Assembly (NCBI GenBank): GCA_021791055.1
Contig: JAJYXI010000002.1
Location: 74,229 to 138,228 of the forward strand
DNA length: 64,000 nucleotides
Reading direction: 5' to 3'
Origin: Nitrospirota bacterium
GTDB lineage: Bacteria > Nitrospirota > Thermodesulfovibrionia > Thermodesulfovibrionales > Dissulfurispiraceae
Shown: piece after piece, positions 1 to 10,600 of the stretch
Layout of the letters: every line of letters starts with the position of its first letter
How positions within the stretch are numbered: position 1 is the first letter of the stretch
Position numbers and translations under genes: made by a program
The notes under the pieces: model-generated
The model's input: the letters and a program-made list of their open reading frames with translations, nothing else
The model's database searches: none
Told to the model about the DNA's origin: nothing

Positions 1-554
1 AACTTTTCGGTTTGGTCAATTAAAGCGTTAATGTCAATTCGTTTTCTATCAAGGTTTTCAAGTTTTGCTTTTTTTATTTTGTAGTTCGGCTCGTTCTTAA
101 AGGTGTTGTCAATGTTTCTTTTCAAATCAACAACATTCCTGATAGTGATTATTCCTATCTTCCTCAAAGCATTTTTAACGGCTCTCAGATAATTGTATTT
201 TCTGTTTTCATTGTTCTCTTGCAAATAGTAAAGAATGTTCTGTTTTACATTTTGAATATTTTCGTTGATGTATGATGTGTTGATTTCTTCATTTACCTCC
301 AACACCTGTTCAAAGAACTGCAAAAACTGGTCGTCAATTTCCAAGTAAGTTCCGTTCTGTCTTATTACTGAATGGTTAATCAGGTATTGAATTCTATCTT
401 CATTAAAGTCAACCATTGCAAGAGCAAAATCATATTTGTAAGAAAGTGATTTACGCTTCTCAAACATTTCTGCAAGAAGTTTATGCTCCCTGCTGAGAGT
501 GGATAATAATTCCTTTATTGAAGTAAAAGTATCCATCTTTTTCTGATGCGGCAT
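1..554 (-). CDS. Partial protein of unknown function, cut by the window edge
   Basis: An open frame runs leftward off the window for about 184 codons. Starts are possible at 554 (MPHQKKM) or 536 (MDTFTSIKELL); neither has a good Shine-Dalgarno. The visible N-terminal part is helical, charged and Lys/Asn/Ile-rich, with a stretch like a small winged-helix followed by coiled-coil-like sequence. I do not recognise the family; kleisin-like or DUF3375-like proteins of SMC-type systems are a weak guess. The region is clearly more AT-rich than the housekeeping genes to its right, and lies next to two broken genes, which suggests foreign origin. Confidence 0.6.
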   Translation of the reverse strand, partial: MPHQKKMDTFTSIKELLSTLSREHKLLAEMFEKRKSLSYKYDFALAMVDFNEDRIQYLINHSVIRQNGTYLEIDDQFLQFFEQVLEVNEEINTSYINENIQNVKQNILYYLQENNENRKYNYLRAVKNALRKIGIITIRNVVDLKRNIDNTFKNEPNYKIKKAKLENLDRKRIDINALIDQTEK

Positions 555-643
555 AATGTGTTTTCAGCAGCAGGGCTTAATTTATAAATAGGCTCTTCAT
601 CTTGTGCTTTGTTATTGATAAATTCACTCACCTTATTAATCAT
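515..643 (-). pseudogene. Short out-of-frame gene remnant overlapping the partial gene
   Basis: A 42-codon frame (starting MINKVSEFINNK, containing EEPIYKLSPAAENTL) stays open further upstream without a clear start and ends in TAA inside the next gene. The segment looks like an internal piece of a larger protein, so it is probably a remnant joined by a frameshift to the gene that runs off the left edge. It could instead be chance coding. Confidence 0.3.
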
Positions 644-660
644 AAAGCTTAAGTTTGCCG

Positions 661-915
661 TCAAATTCCGCCTCTGCAATAAGACAATGCCCTTTCGCTG
701 ACATCTTTATATATTACAGCCAAAAACCTTTTCCATCAAACTTTTTTAGAGCAATCAAGCTCCTTCATATCCGACAAAATAAAATCCGGTTCTTCGACTG
801 TTTGCAATACATCATCATAAAAGCCGGACATATCATCATGGTTTTCAACAATATGAAGCCATCTTTCAGGCGTCAATCGTATTGGTATTCGGTTTTTAGA
901 AAGTACAATATCCAT
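661..915 (-). pseudogene. Broken PBECR-type small nuclease-fold gene
   Basis: ATG at 915 lies three bases after the obgE stop. The first frame reads MDIVLSKNRIPIRLTPERW and HIVENHDDMSGFYDDVLQTV, which I recognise as the N-terminal half of the PBECR/DUF4258-like barnase-EndoU-ColicinE5-RelE-fold family, then stops at 736 after 59 codons. The rest of the family pattern continues in other frames: LIALKKFDGKGF, then LAVIYKDVSE. At least three frameshifts are needed to rejoin it, so this is a decayed gene. Intact relatives of about 90-100 aa are toxin or phage-type nucleases or of unknown role. Confidence 0.65.
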
Positions 916-918
916 ATG

Positions 919-1953
<1,035 letters not shown>

Positions 1954-2026
1954 TTAACATTATTAAAACCAAATCGTGCATTTGGAAAGCTTTTTGCCGT
2001 ATGCATGCCTGTTAATATTTCATAAA

Positions 2027-2057
2027 CAAAAAAGGCAGGTCGATTCGACCCGCCTTT
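2027..2057 (-). terminator. Rho-independent terminator after rpmA
   Basis: On the minus strand AAAGGCGGGTCGAA and its near-perfect complement form a stem with one mismatch, followed by a run of six T. It lies about 25 bases after the rpmA stop and before obgE, so it probably ends or attenuates the rplU-rpmA transcript. Confidence 0.75.
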
Positions 2058-2082
2058 AAACCCTTTCTCTATTTATTTTCAG

Positions 2083-2367
2083 TTACACATTAACTGCTGC
2101 AGTCTGTACTTCCTGGACAGGATAAACGCTGATTTTCATCCTCGTTCTATCCTTCCTTTCGAATCTGACAACGCCATCTGTCAATGCAAAGAGCGTGTCG
2201 TCGGATCCCTTGCCTACATTGCTTCCCGGATGGAATTTTGTACCGCGCTGTCTTACAAGGATATTCCCTGCACGGACAACCTGTCCGCCAAATCGTTTTA
2301 CCCCGAGTCTTTTAGACTCGCTGTCGCGGCCGTTTCTTGAGCTTCCAACACCTTTTTTATGTGCCAT
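2083..2367 (-). CDS. rpmA: 50S ribosomal protein L27
   Basis: 94 aa with the typical start [20 protein letters not shown] and the conserved [15 protein letters not shown] and [12 protein letters not shown] segments. L27 sits at the peptidyl-transferase centre. There is no Firmicutes-type N-terminal extension; the protein starts directly at the glycine-lysine region. It begins 2 bases after the rplU stop, so the two are co-translated. Confidence 0.97.
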   Translation of the reverse strand: MAHKKGVGSSRNGRDSESKRLGVKRFGGQVVRAGNILVRQRGTKFHPGSNVGKGSDDTLFALTDGVVRFERKDRTRMKISVYPVQEVQTAAVNV

Positions 2368-2369
2368 CT

Positions 2370-2684
2370 CTATCCTCCAATGATCTCTTTAATTTTTAAG
2401 GTTGTATACTGCTGCCTGTGTCCCCTTAATTTTCTATGGGTCTTTTTAGGCCTTGGCCCAAAAACAAGAACCTTAGCCGTTTTGCCTGTTTCTACAATCT
2501 CTGCCTTTACACTTGCGCCTTCGATATATGGCTTGCCGCAAACTATTTTATCATCCTTGGAAACCATCAACACCTTATCCAACACTATCTCGGAATTAAC
2601 ATCTCCCTTAATTTTCTCAACACATACCTTATCCCCCGCAGAAACCCTTATCTGCTCTCCGCCTGTTTGTATAATTGCATACAT
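2370..2684 (-). CDS. rplU: 50S ribosomal protein L21
   Basis: 104 aa, full length, beginning [20 protein letters not shown] and containing [20 protein letters not shown] near the C-terminus, the 23S rRNA-contacting segment of the L21 family. A good Shine-Dalgarno (GGAGGTGA) precedes the ATG. First gene of the rplU-rpmA unit. Confidence 0.97.
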   Translation of the reverse strand: MYAIIQTGGEQIRVSAGDKVCVEKIKGDVNSEIVLDKVLMVSKDDKIVCGKPYIEGASVKAEIVETGKTAKVLVFGPRPKKTHRKLRGHRQQYTTLKIKEIIGG

Positions 2685-2715
2685 AATATCACCTCCGAAT
2701 TAGTTAGAGATTAAT

Positions 2716-2745
2716 ATTTAACCCGAATTTATATAAAAAAGTCAA
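2716..2745 (-). promoter_or_regulatory. Sigma-70-type promoter for rplU
   Basis: On the minus strand TTGACT (2745-2740) is followed after 18 bases by TTAAAT (2721-2716), about 30 bases ahead of rplU. It is back to back with the promoter of the rightward FmdB gene. Confidence 0.5.
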
Positions 2746-2763
2746 CATATTGCCTTTGTTTTC

Positions 2764-2792
2764 TTGACCTAAGAACCCCTGCTTGGTTATAT
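2764..2792 (+). promoter_or_regulatory. Sigma-70-type promoter for the FmdB-like gene
   Basis: TTGACC at 2764-2769, 17-base spacer, TTATAT at 2787-2792. A strong Shine-Dalgarno (GAGGAGGT) lies near 2814 just before the ATG at 2829. Confidence 0.55.
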
Positions 2793-2828
2793 TTATATGT
2801 TAATCTTAAGTTTGAGGAGGTATCAATT

Positions 2829-3107
2829 ATGCCGATATACGAATACGAATGTATTCAGTGCGGAAAAAACCATGAAGTAATACAGAAATTCAGCGATAAG
2901 CCGTTAAGCACATGCCCTGACTGCGGCGGCCAGATGAAAAAGCTTATATCGAATACATCTTTTGTATTGAAAGGAAGCGGATGGTATGTGACAGACTATG
3001 CATCATCTGAAAGAAAAAAGGGGATGGATTCGGAGAAAGGAACTTCGGAAAAGAAGTCGTCTGAAACAAAGACAGAGACAAAGAAAGAAGCAGTTGCAGC
3101 AAAATAA
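2829..3107 (+). CDS. FmdB family zinc-ribbon protein
   Basis: 92 aa. Starts [20 protein letters not shown]; CxxC pairs CIQC and CPDC form the zinc ribbon typical of FmdB/CxxC_CXXC_SSSS proteins. The SSLKGSGWY-like signature is present as [13 protein letters not shown]. The C-terminal third is a low-complexity Lys/Glu/Thr tail, common in the family. Named after a putative regulator of formamidase genes, but the role of most members is unknown. Its stop is one base before the next start, so the two genes form an operon. Confidence 0.9.
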   Translation: MPIYEYECIQCGKNHEVIQKFSDKPLSTCPDCGGQMKKLISNTSFVLKGSGWYVTDYASSERKKGMDSEKGTSEKKSSETKTETKKEAVAAK

Positions 3108-3108
3108 T

Positions 3109-3888
3109 ATGATTTCTCCCCATATCCATCTCCCCTATGAAAAAATAGGGGACTATATACAATTTATCAAACAAAACAAACTGAACCTCGAAATCTATTT
3201 CAGCTCTAATGCCCTCGATTCGATTAACACAGACCCTCTGCCGAAACTAAAGAATACACTTGATTACAATCCTTCGCTGTCCTTTCATGCCCCATTTATG
3301 GATCTCTCGCCGGGGGCGATAGATTCAAAGGTAAGAGACGCTACCATCGAAAGATTCAATCATATCATTGACATTGCAGAAACCTTAAAACCCAAGAGCA
3401 TAGTTTTCCACTCAGGCTACGAAAAGTGGAAATATGCTCTAAAGGTAGAGGTCTGGCTTGAAAAAAGCCTCCAGACATGGAGGCCTTTAAATGAAAGGGC
3501 AAAAAACGTCGGCGTAAAAATAGCCATTGAAAATATATTTGAAGACGAACCAACAAATCTAAGATTTTTAATGGAACATATGAATTCTGATAATTTTGGA
3601 GTATGCTTCGACACAGGACACTGCAATCTATTTTCAAAGGTTTCACTGGAAAATTGGCTTAAAGAAATCAAGAAATACATTATTGAGCTACATCTTCACG
3701 ATAACGACAAAAGTGCTGATCTACATTATCCAATCGGGGATGGGAGTTTTGATTTTAACACCTTATTCTCCGAATTAAAGAACAATAATTGTATTTACAC
3801 AATCGAGGCACATACGCCGGAACGGGTGCTAAAAAGCATGGAGAGGTTAAAGGAATATTCACAGGTATTTCATCTGATTCCTGAATGA
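3109..3888 (+). CDS. Sugar phosphate isomerase/epimerase-like TIM barrel
   Basis: 259 aa from ATG 3109 (MISPHIHLPYEKIGDY). A longer in-frame start at 2998 would sit inside the FmdB gene and is not credible. The protein is an AP-endonuclease-2/xylose-isomerase-like barrel: strand-end motifs LSFHAPFMDLSPG, IVFHSGYEKW, VKIAIENIFED, GVCFDTGHCN, ELHLHDND and TIEAHTPE supply the His/Glu/Asp metal ligands expected for the fold. The exact substrate cannot be told. Its end overlaps the convergent MidA-like gene by 30 bases. Confidence 0.85.
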   Translation: MISPHIHLPYEKIGDYIQFIKQNKLNLEIYFSSNALDSINTDPLPKLKNTLDYNPSLSFHAPFMDLSPGAIDSKVRDATIERFNHIIDIAETLKPKSIVFHSGYEKWKYALKVEVWLEKSLQTWRPLNERAKNVGVKIAIENIFEDEPTNLRFLMEHMNSDNFGVCFDTGHCNLFSKVSLENWLKEIKKYIIELHLHDNDKSADLHYPIGDGSFDFNTLFSELKNNNCIYTIEAHTPERVLKSMERLKEYSQVFHLIPE

Positions 3889-5007
3889 AAATCCTCTTAA
3901 TCCCGGCTCATCTTTCCCCTTATACTGAATCATCACTTTATGCGATTCGCCCATGCCCTGAGGCAAAATCAATCCCTTAATTTTAGCGACATCAAAGACA
4001 TCAGGGGAATCTCCATAAAGCTCCTTTATCATCTCATCAATTCCCAGCGATACAAGATAAGTGCCCTGGGGGCAAAAACCTATGGTTTTTAAACACAATT
4101 CATCTCCCCATTTTTTAAGAGACGAAAAATTCACATGGGCAGTCAAATCCTGTTCTCCAATATTCTGATAGGGATTTTCATTTATCTGGTGCTGATAATA
4201 ACAGAGCAGAGTTCCTCTGTTCCTGTCTTCACTGTAATAATCCTGTGCAGGATAACCATAGTCTATTGTCAAAATAAAACCTTCGGAAAGTTTAGCGTTT
4301 ATTTCTTTCAGCCAATCTTTGATTTTAAGATTGACCTCTGTTTTATAACCTTTAGGCAATTCGATACCAAATTCTTTAAAATATTCTTTAACATCATTAC
4401 TGCACGACATTTTTATTTCGACCAGACTATCTCCATCTATAGATACATAAATTTCTTTCAGCTCACCATTGGGACTATTTGGCGCCTCAATGAGCCTTAC
4501 AGGAAAAGCGTCCAAAAGCTCATTGGACAGAAAGCAGCCGGCGACAGGCTCCAGCTCATTTATGCTTGAAACCCAATTAACCTTATCTTTGAATTCCGAG
4601 AGTAGTTCCTGTTGTTTTGCTTTTATTGTTGGATTCAGTTCAACGATTGTGTATTGAATATGTTCAAAAATGCCCTTTGCCTCTTGCCCCTTTCCCCTTG
4701 CCCCTTTTAAATATTCCAGCATGTCCTTTGCAAGATAGCCCATGCCGGCGCCCATCTCAACAATCTGGAAGATTTCAGGCCTTCCTATGATTGTCCACAT
4801 CTCCTCCATCTGCCTGCCTACCATTGCGCCGAACATGGAGTGAAGATGCGGGCTTGTATAGAAATCCCCCGCCCTGCCTATTTTTGTAGAATCCTTTGTG
4901 TAATACCCAAGCTCCGGATGGTAAAGGGCCATTTCCATAAAGATTTCAAAATTGATGGGACCTTCTGATTTTATTTTTTCTATGATTTTTTGTTTAAGCG
5001 GAGACAC
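3859..5007 (-). CDS. MidA/NDUFAF7-type SAM-dependent methyltransferase
   Basis: 382 aa from a GTG start at 5007 that shares its G with the nadA stop (TAGTG). SAM motif I is VEMGAGMGYLAKDML near residue 85, followed by VELNPTIKAKQ; FLSNELLDAFPV and TIDYGYPAQDYY match the COG1565/DUF185 family. In mitochondria NDUFAF7 methylates an arginine of complex I; bacterial members have no settled role. The segment YLKGARGKGQEAKGIFEH (about residues 99-116) is encoded by a degenerate 7-base repeat (4671-4708) and looks like an inserted loop. Confidence 0.88.
   Translation of the reverse strand: MSPLKQKIIEKIKSEGPINFEIFMEMALYHPELGYYTKDSTKIGRAGDFYTSPHLHSMFGAMVGRQMEEMWTIIGRPEIFQIVEMGAGMGYLAKDMLEYLKGARGKGQEAKGIFEHIQYTIVELNPTIKAKQQELLSEFKDKVNWVSSINELEPVAGCFLSNELLDAFPVRLIEAPNSPNGELKEIYVSIDGDSLVEIKMSCSNDVKEYFKEFGIELPKGYKTEVNLKIKDWLKEINAKLSEGFILTIDYGYPAQDYYSEDRNRGTLLCYYQHQINENPYQNIGEQDLTAHVNFSSLKKWGDELCLKTIGFCPQGTYLVSLGIDEMIKELYGDSPDVFDVAKIKGLILPQGMGESHKVMIQYKGKDEPGLRGFSFRNQMKYL
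4671..4708. repeat. Degenerate heptamer repeat inside the MidA-like gene
   Basis: Five imperfect units of the type CCCTTTG, CCTCTTG, CCCCTTT, CCCCTTG, CCCCTTT. In the coding frame they give GARGKGQEAKG, absent from the family core. Same kind as the repeats at 32317-32381 and 11230-11262. Confidence 0.75.
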
Positions 5008-5993
5008 TACTTTATTTCAAGCATCCTGTCCAATGCCCTTTTGGCAGGAATCCTTATCTCTTCAGGAACCTTAATGATATTTTTCATCTCTTTCAGTGCA
5101 GACAGAATGCTATTAAGCGTAGTCTTTTTCATATTCGGACAAACCATATCTTTTCTGAGTGGATAAAATATTTTGTCGGGATTCTCCTTCTTTAGTCTGT
5201 GCATAAGTCCGGTCTCTGTCCCAACAATAAATTCCTTTGCATCTGATGACTTTGCAAACCTGAGCATTCCCGATGTGCTCGTTACATGGTCTGCAAGTTC
5301 CAAAACCTCAAGCCTGCACTCTGGATGGGCCATTAAAAGGGCATTGGGGTATTCCTCCCTCGCCTTTAGGACATCCTTCTTTGTAATCCTGTCATGGACA
5401 TGACAAAAGCCGTCCCATGCAATCACCTGTTTTTTGGTATTCTTTTGGGCCCACATCGAAAGATTCCTGTCAGGTATGCATATCACCCTTTCATCAGGCA
5501 GGGATTCTATTACCTTTACAACATTAGCAGATGTGCAGCATATATCGCTCTCTGCCTTTACCTCAGCAGTGGTATTAACATAGGCGACAACAGGCACGCC
5601 CGGATATTTCGCTTTAATATCCCTTAGAGTGTATTCATGTGGGAATACAAATACAGGCTGAGTCTCATATCCAGGGAATGTTTTCCATACCTTTCTCGGG
5701 GAACTGACCTGTACCATGTCTGCCATAGGACATCCTGCATCCAGTTCGGGCAGGAACACTGTCTTATTAGGAGAAAGAATGGAGGCGCTTTCAGCCATAA
5801 AATGAACTCCGCAGAAGACTATTACATCACAGTTTACTTCTGCAGCAGTCCTTGAGAGTTCGAGGGAGTCGCCGACAAAATCAGCGATATCCTGAACCTC
5901 GTCCCTCTGGTAGTTATGGGAGAGGATTATAGCGTTTTTCTCTCTCTTTAATTTTAAAATCTCTTCTACTATTGCTTCGGTCTCTTTTGGCAC
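5007..5993 (-). CDS. nadA: Quinolinate synthase A
   Basis: 328 aa from a GTG start with AGGGA upstream. It condenses iminoaspartate with dihydroxyacetone phosphate to quinolinate, the first committed steps of de novo NAD synthesis, using a [4Fe-4S] cluster. Family signatures seen: ILSHNYQRDEVQDIADFVGD, FMAESASILSP, LDAGCPMADM, CTSANVVKVI and MVCPNMKKTTL. The family binds its cluster through three Cys; I have not assigned all three here. No nadB or nadC is present in the window. Probable operon: transglycosylase, nadA, MidA-like gene. Confidence 0.96.
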   Translation of the reverse strand: MPKETEAIVEEILKLKREKNAIILSHNYQRDEVQDIADFVGDSLELSRTAAEVNCDVIVFCGVHFMAESASILSPNKTVFLPELDAGCPMADMVQVSSPRKVWKTFPGYETQPVFVFPHEYTLRDIKAKYPGVPVVAYVNTTAEVKAESDICCTSANVVKVIESLPDERVICIPDRNLSMWAQKNTKKQVIAWDGFCHVHDRITKKDVLKAREEYPNALLMAHPECRLEVLELADHVTSTSGMLRFAKSSDAKEFIVGTETGLMHRLKKENPDKIFYPLRKDMVCPNMKKTTLNSILSALKEMKNIIKVPEEIRIPAKRALDRMLEIK

Positions 5994-6002
5994 CTGAAAT
6001 CC

Positions 6003-6704
6003 CTAATTTTCATTATATGAGCTGGCAAGATATGAATTTGTAAAAAGCACTGTACCGTCTCTTAAAACTATTTTTTGAATTCTGCTCTGTCTTTTTATTT
6101 CAGGTAAATCCATATTTACTACTGTTCCTTTACCTCTGGAATAGTAGTTTATGACTCTTCTAACATATGTAATGGTCTCTGGAATAGGCGGTATGTTTTT
6201 TATTCTATCTACCAGTTTTGGGCCTGCATTGTACGCAGCAAGGGCAAGAGTAATATTTCCATTAAACTTTTGGAGCAAATATTTTAGATACCTGATACCT
6301 CCGTCTATGTTATCCTCTGGATTAAAGGGATTGCTGACACCCATAATAGAAGCAGTTAAAGGCATCAACTGCATAAGCCCCTGTGCCCCCTTAGGAGAAA
6401 TTGCGTTGGGATTCCAATTTGATTCAGCCTTTATTACAGCCTTTACAAGCTGAGGGTCAATATTATGCCGCCTCGCTTTTTCTTCTGCTATATTATGAAA
6501 ATTCTCTCTATCAACATAAACATTCTTGTATTCTTTATTGGGCCTTTGATAAGACCTTTTCTCTTTCACCACAACAGTGCCATTTCTGTCCATAGGCGCA
6601 TTGGTGAAATATATTGTCCCATCATCTGATATGTACTTATAAATATCAGCATGGGATTCTAATCCTGTAAATAACACAAGCATTATGACTAATAAGGCAA
6701 CCAT
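6003..6704 (-). CDS. Periplasmic lytic transglycosylase with DUF4124 domain
   Basis: 233 aa. A hydrophobic N-terminal signal (MVALLVIMLVLFTG) is followed by a DUF4124 module (IYKYISDDGTIYFTNAP) and an SLT lysozyme-like domain: VKAVIKAESNWNPNAISPKG carries the catalytic Glu, then GAQGLMQLMP and LALAAYNAGP. It cleaves peptidoglycan, often for assembly of trans-envelope machines. The signal lacks the usual basic start and no Shine-Dalgarno is seen; an in-frame stop just upstream rules out a longer form. nadA starts 9 bases downstream. Confidence 0.92.
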   Translation of the reverse strand: MVALLVIMLVLFTGLESHADIYKYISDDGTIYFTNAPMDRNGTVVVKEKRSYQRPNKEYKNVYVDRENFHNIAEEKARRHNIDPQLVKAVIKAESNWNPNAISPKGAQGLMQLMPLTASIMGVSNPFNPEDNIDGGIRYLKYLLQKFNGNITLALAAYNAGPKLVDRIKNIPPIPETITYVRRVINYYSRGKGTVVNMDLPEIKRQSRIQKIVLRDGTVLFTNSYLASSYNEN

Positions 6705-6760
6705 TTGTTCAAATCATACCATGCAAATATGCCTTCATTCAAGCATTTTCAGCCTTTATC

Positions 6761-6790
6761 TTGACAAAAACAGGCCTTTTTGGTTTTAAT
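6761..6790 (+). promoter_or_regulatory. Promoter of tRNA-Val
   Basis: TTGACA (6761-6766), 18-base spacer, TTTAAT (6785-6790), ending 17 bases before the mature tRNA. Confidence 0.6.
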
Positions 6791-6807
6791 GAATATCTTA
6801 ATTATGT

Positions 6808-6882
6808 AGGCGCGTAGCTCAGTGGGAGAGCGCTACCTTGACACGGTAGAGGTCAGGGGTTCGATACCCCTCGTGCCTACCA
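6808..6882 (+). tRNA. tRNA-Val (GAC)
   Basis: 75-nt cloverleaf with encoded CCA. The acceptor AGGCGCG pairs with CGTGCCT (one G-T), the D stem is GAGC-type, the anticodon stem CTACC/GGTAG encloses loop TTGACAC with anticodon GAC, and the T arm is AGGGG-TTCGATA-CCCCT. Confidence 0.97.
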
Positions 6883-6896
6883 TTTTATATCCCAAT

Positions 6897-7610
6897 TTAC
6901 TTGGTCTCAATCTTGAATTCAAAGGTCTTTATCATTTTCACGCCATCTATATCCGTAGCTGACGCCCCGAACTTGTATGTTCCTTCCTCTTTCTTTTCAG
7001 GTTTCCAGATTATCTTTCCCGTCTCTTTTTCAATAGTCATTCCTTCAAGTATTGGTTCCTCCAGAGAGAATATCACTTTATCACCATCCGGGTCTTTACT
7101 TATCAGTTGAGACTCTATTTTGTCGTTAAGTTTTTGGGTCGTCTCTTTCAATTCCAGAGAAGGAGGAGCGCTGTGGACAGCTATATATATGCTTTCCTGT
7201 GGACGTCCCTTTATTCCATCTGCAAAAAGCGTAATTCTTACATTAATCAAATCCCCTTTTTTAAACAAACCGGCAGGCAATATATCTCCTTTTATCCCAT
7301 TGATAACCGCGCCGTTTACCTTCCATTGATACTCATAAGTAATTTTTTCATCACCTTCGCAACTTGCTGATACCTCAGCTTTTATATTATCAAGTACAGT
7401 AGGTTGCTGAGGTATCAATTTTATAGACTTTATGGCAGGACGCCTTATCTCTTTTGTTGCCTCCTGTCCTTGCAGTCCTTTTATAGCATCTCTTTTCTCC
7501 ATTTCAAAGGGAGATAGAATTTTTTTCTGATCCATTGAGGGTTTACTTTTTTTGTTTTTCTGATCTGAAAAAACACCCATTAATAAGAAAAGAGAAAAGA
7601 CAATCACCAC
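6897..7610 (-). CDS. Membrane-anchored Ig/cadherin-like protein of the pilus operon
   Basis: 237 aa from the first canonical start (GTG 7610). There is an N-terminal hydrophobic segment, a Lys-rich linker, then two beta-rich domains: about 70-150 (IKAEVSASCEGDEKITYEYQ) and 150-237 with DPDGDKVIFSL and FGASATDIDG, typical of cadherin-like/He_PIG domains. It follows pilY1 at the place where Pseudomonas has pilE. The frame remains open upstream to near 7699 with no ATG, GTG or TTG, and the missing part would complete the membrane helix (IVYILLFFVVIVFSLFLL), so the true start may be non-canonical. Confidence 0.75.
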   Translation of the reverse strand: MVIVFSLFLLMGVFSDQKNKKSKPSMDQKKILSPFEMEKRDAIKGLQGQEATKEIRRPAIKSIKLIPQQPTVLDNIKAEVSASCEGDEKITYEYQWKVNGAVINGIKGDILPAGLFKKGDLINVRITLFADGIKGRPQESIYIAVHSAPPSLELKETTQKLNDKIESQLISKDPDGDKVIFSLEEPILEGMTIEKETGKIIWKPEKKEEGTYKFGASATDIDGVKMIKTFEFKIETK

Positions 7611-7690
7611 AAAAAATAGGAGAATGTATACTATCTTTTGTGTTTTTTCCCTTTTAAGTCTTTTTGTCCCCGCTGATTTTAAAGTCTTAC

Positions 7691-10600
7691 CTATTGCAAT
7701 CTCCTATCTTTCCAGTAAAGTATCTTGCCGCTTGGTGAAGGCAAAGGAGGTATTGGTAGCGAACCTTTGTACCCTCCGCTCAACCCTGCTCCTCCGCTTG
7801 TTACAATAGACATTTGAGTTATTCCAGCCGGCGAAATTGAAATAATAGGCCCTGTTGCAATGCCCACACCGACTTCGATGCTTCTCGCACCGCCTGTAAG
7901 TGCGCCGCCGCAATTCGTATAGTTTATTGCGTATAATCTTGATGTCCCTGCCTGCTCACAAACGCTGCTACCGCTTGCAGAAGGGATATATGTAGTAAAA
8001 TATACCACTCCGCCATATACAACTATATCGGATAATGCCTTTTCCCTGCCTGTAAAGTTTATATACCATCCATTGTCAGTTATATTATCGCAATGCTGTT
8101 GTTCAGAAGTAACATTATTTAGCCCTGCAAGGGTATAAGTTGCATTGCGATTGTTATCCTTAACACCCACCACCTTTTCATTTGTACTCGATGCTGTTGG
8201 GTCACTCTTATCGCCTGTTGCCCAGTAGATCCACAAATTGCCGCTTGTATCTTTTGCCATAGTTGGTGAGCTATAAATAGGCCTCGCTCCTTCACCGCCT
8301 CCCCTTGCATCAAATAATAAGCCACCTGTCCATTGGGATGTATTAGTGCAGGTCCCCCCTGTAATTTCCGATTTAGTGCAGAATTTTAACCTCCATACAT
8401 TGCCGCCTATATCGCCAATATATGCGGTGTCAATAAAACCGTCGTTATCAGTATCGGCAATGGCAGGGGATGCCGGAATGCTGTAGTTCATATCTATATT
8501 ATCAGCCCTTGTATAGCTCCATAAAATATCTCCGTTGTTTAAATCAACAACATAAAATCCCTTTCCTCTTGTATCACAAGTTCCACCGCCAGCGCAATTT
8601 GAGGCATTATAACCACCTCCTATAAAGCCGACCCATTTCTCATTTCCGCTGATTTTTACCCTTCCAATAATCATTTTACTCCATGGGTCTCCAAGATAAG
8701 GGGCATTGGAAGATGTAGGATTTATACGCCATTTATAAATAGGATTAGCTGATGTGTCAGTGTAATCAAAGGCATAGTATCCACAGAAGTAAGGGTATGT
8801 TGATGAATATGTTGAGTTAAAACCAGAATCGCAGGATGATGAAGAACTCCATAAATAAGAGCCTGCTCCTCTACCCTCACTAAACACCACGAGGGTTTTC
8901 CAGTCAGATGCAGACTTACTTGTGCCGCTGCCAGAACCAAGCCATACATCGGCAGCAGTTACAGGACCATCAACGAAATACTGATGGCTGAGCCCTGTAG
9001 GATGTGTGGAATGAGTAATAAGTTTTAATTTTGATAAGAAGTTCGGAGGGATAAAACTCCAAACTTCTGCTCCGGTGTCTGTCCTGAATACATGGAACTG
9101 ACCGTCATTGGCTCCCACAACTATACGCCTCAGGCCATTTGTCGATGTCCTTTGATGATTGGTTCTAAATGCGGCAAAGGCATTATTGGAGTCCAGTGTG
9201 TCACTAAAATAGCCAGAAGGCATTCCAATAGTTATTGGGTTGGAACGGAATATATCGCCCAATTTCCAGTTATCAGGATTATATGCAGATTCACCTCTGA
9301 TGTATCCAACAACAGCGTCCCTATTTGCTGCGGTGTCGTCGGGCGGTGTAAAACCTAAATCAGAAGGAGTAATATTGGCAGTTGTAAAGTCAATAAGTGC
9401 CCCTGCCTTGTAAGTCTTAATATTTCTGCTCGATGCAGATGTTGTCGACAGGACAGTTCCTGCATCCCATATCGGAGTGCTGCTTATGCTGCCATCATCG
9501 TTAATCTGAAATTTCTTTAAATGACCGAGCCAGAACGGGTCATTATTAACAGGCACAAAAGAAGCCTCATAAAGGTAATTTTCGTCTGTGGTTCTTGCCG
9601 CTGAAACAGAAGATACAGAAAAGGAATAGTTTGCCTCTCTTATAATGCTGAATGCCTGTTTAAGGGCAGTTGCAAGGTCATCGGCATTGGATGCCAAAAA
9701 CGCATACCCTGAAAGTGAGGTATTGCCAGGATCGTCAGATGTTGCATAGCAGGTCGGACACGAACCTGATGTCGTGGATGTAGAGCAGCTTGAAACGCCG
9801 CTCGGGTAAAGACTTCCGCTTGGAATGTTGTATCCGCTCGTGCTGCCTGAATTTGGGGCATCGGGATTATCGGTACCTCCGTAATAAGCAGCCCAGTTCA
9901 GTGTTTTTTCGAGATAGTCGGGCATGCCGGAACCAAAGCCTACGACAAAAACCTTATATCCGGCGTCTGCTAATGCCTTTGCTTTTGCAACGAGTTCACG
10001 CCTTCTCTTGTACTGATCGCTCTGGCCTTCGGTTCCGTTACCGCTGCATGCATATGTATCCGCGCCATCTGTAATAATTACAACAAATTTCTTGCGGCAG
10101 GCTGATGCATTATCCGTTGTTTTATGATAATCAAGGTATATTTTTGCCTCTGCCAATGCTGCTGCGTCTGGAGTTCCACCACGCGCGCCTTCCCCGTTTA
10201 CCGAAGACCATATAGTACTGTAATTGGGAGAATATGCAGCATCCCCTATTTCTTTATTAGTGGTATTTAGAGCGTTGATTATGGTATTACATCCGCTTGA
10301 ATATGAATAAGTTCCGTCCCTTTCCGGATTGCAGGCAGTATAACCGCTCGTGCCGTCGTAAAACCTCATGTATCCTATTCTTATCTTGAGGCTGCTCTCA
10401 TCCGATGTATCAATATTAGCGGTATTAATAGTTCCATCATTATCAGTATCAAGGCAGCCGTTATTTGTATCGTCAAGTACATTGCATATCGCCCTTTTTG
10501 CAATAGCAAGGCGGCTGCATCTATAGGTATGTCCCGTTCCTGATGAACTGTAAAAAGTCCCGGTGCATGAGGAATTTCCCCAGATATTACTTCCTCCCGC

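Noticed and set aside
2998-3108. Upstream extension of the TIM-barrel gene
   Set aside because: It overlaps the FmdB coding region and encodes a basic stretch unlike the family; ATG 3109 fits the family start.
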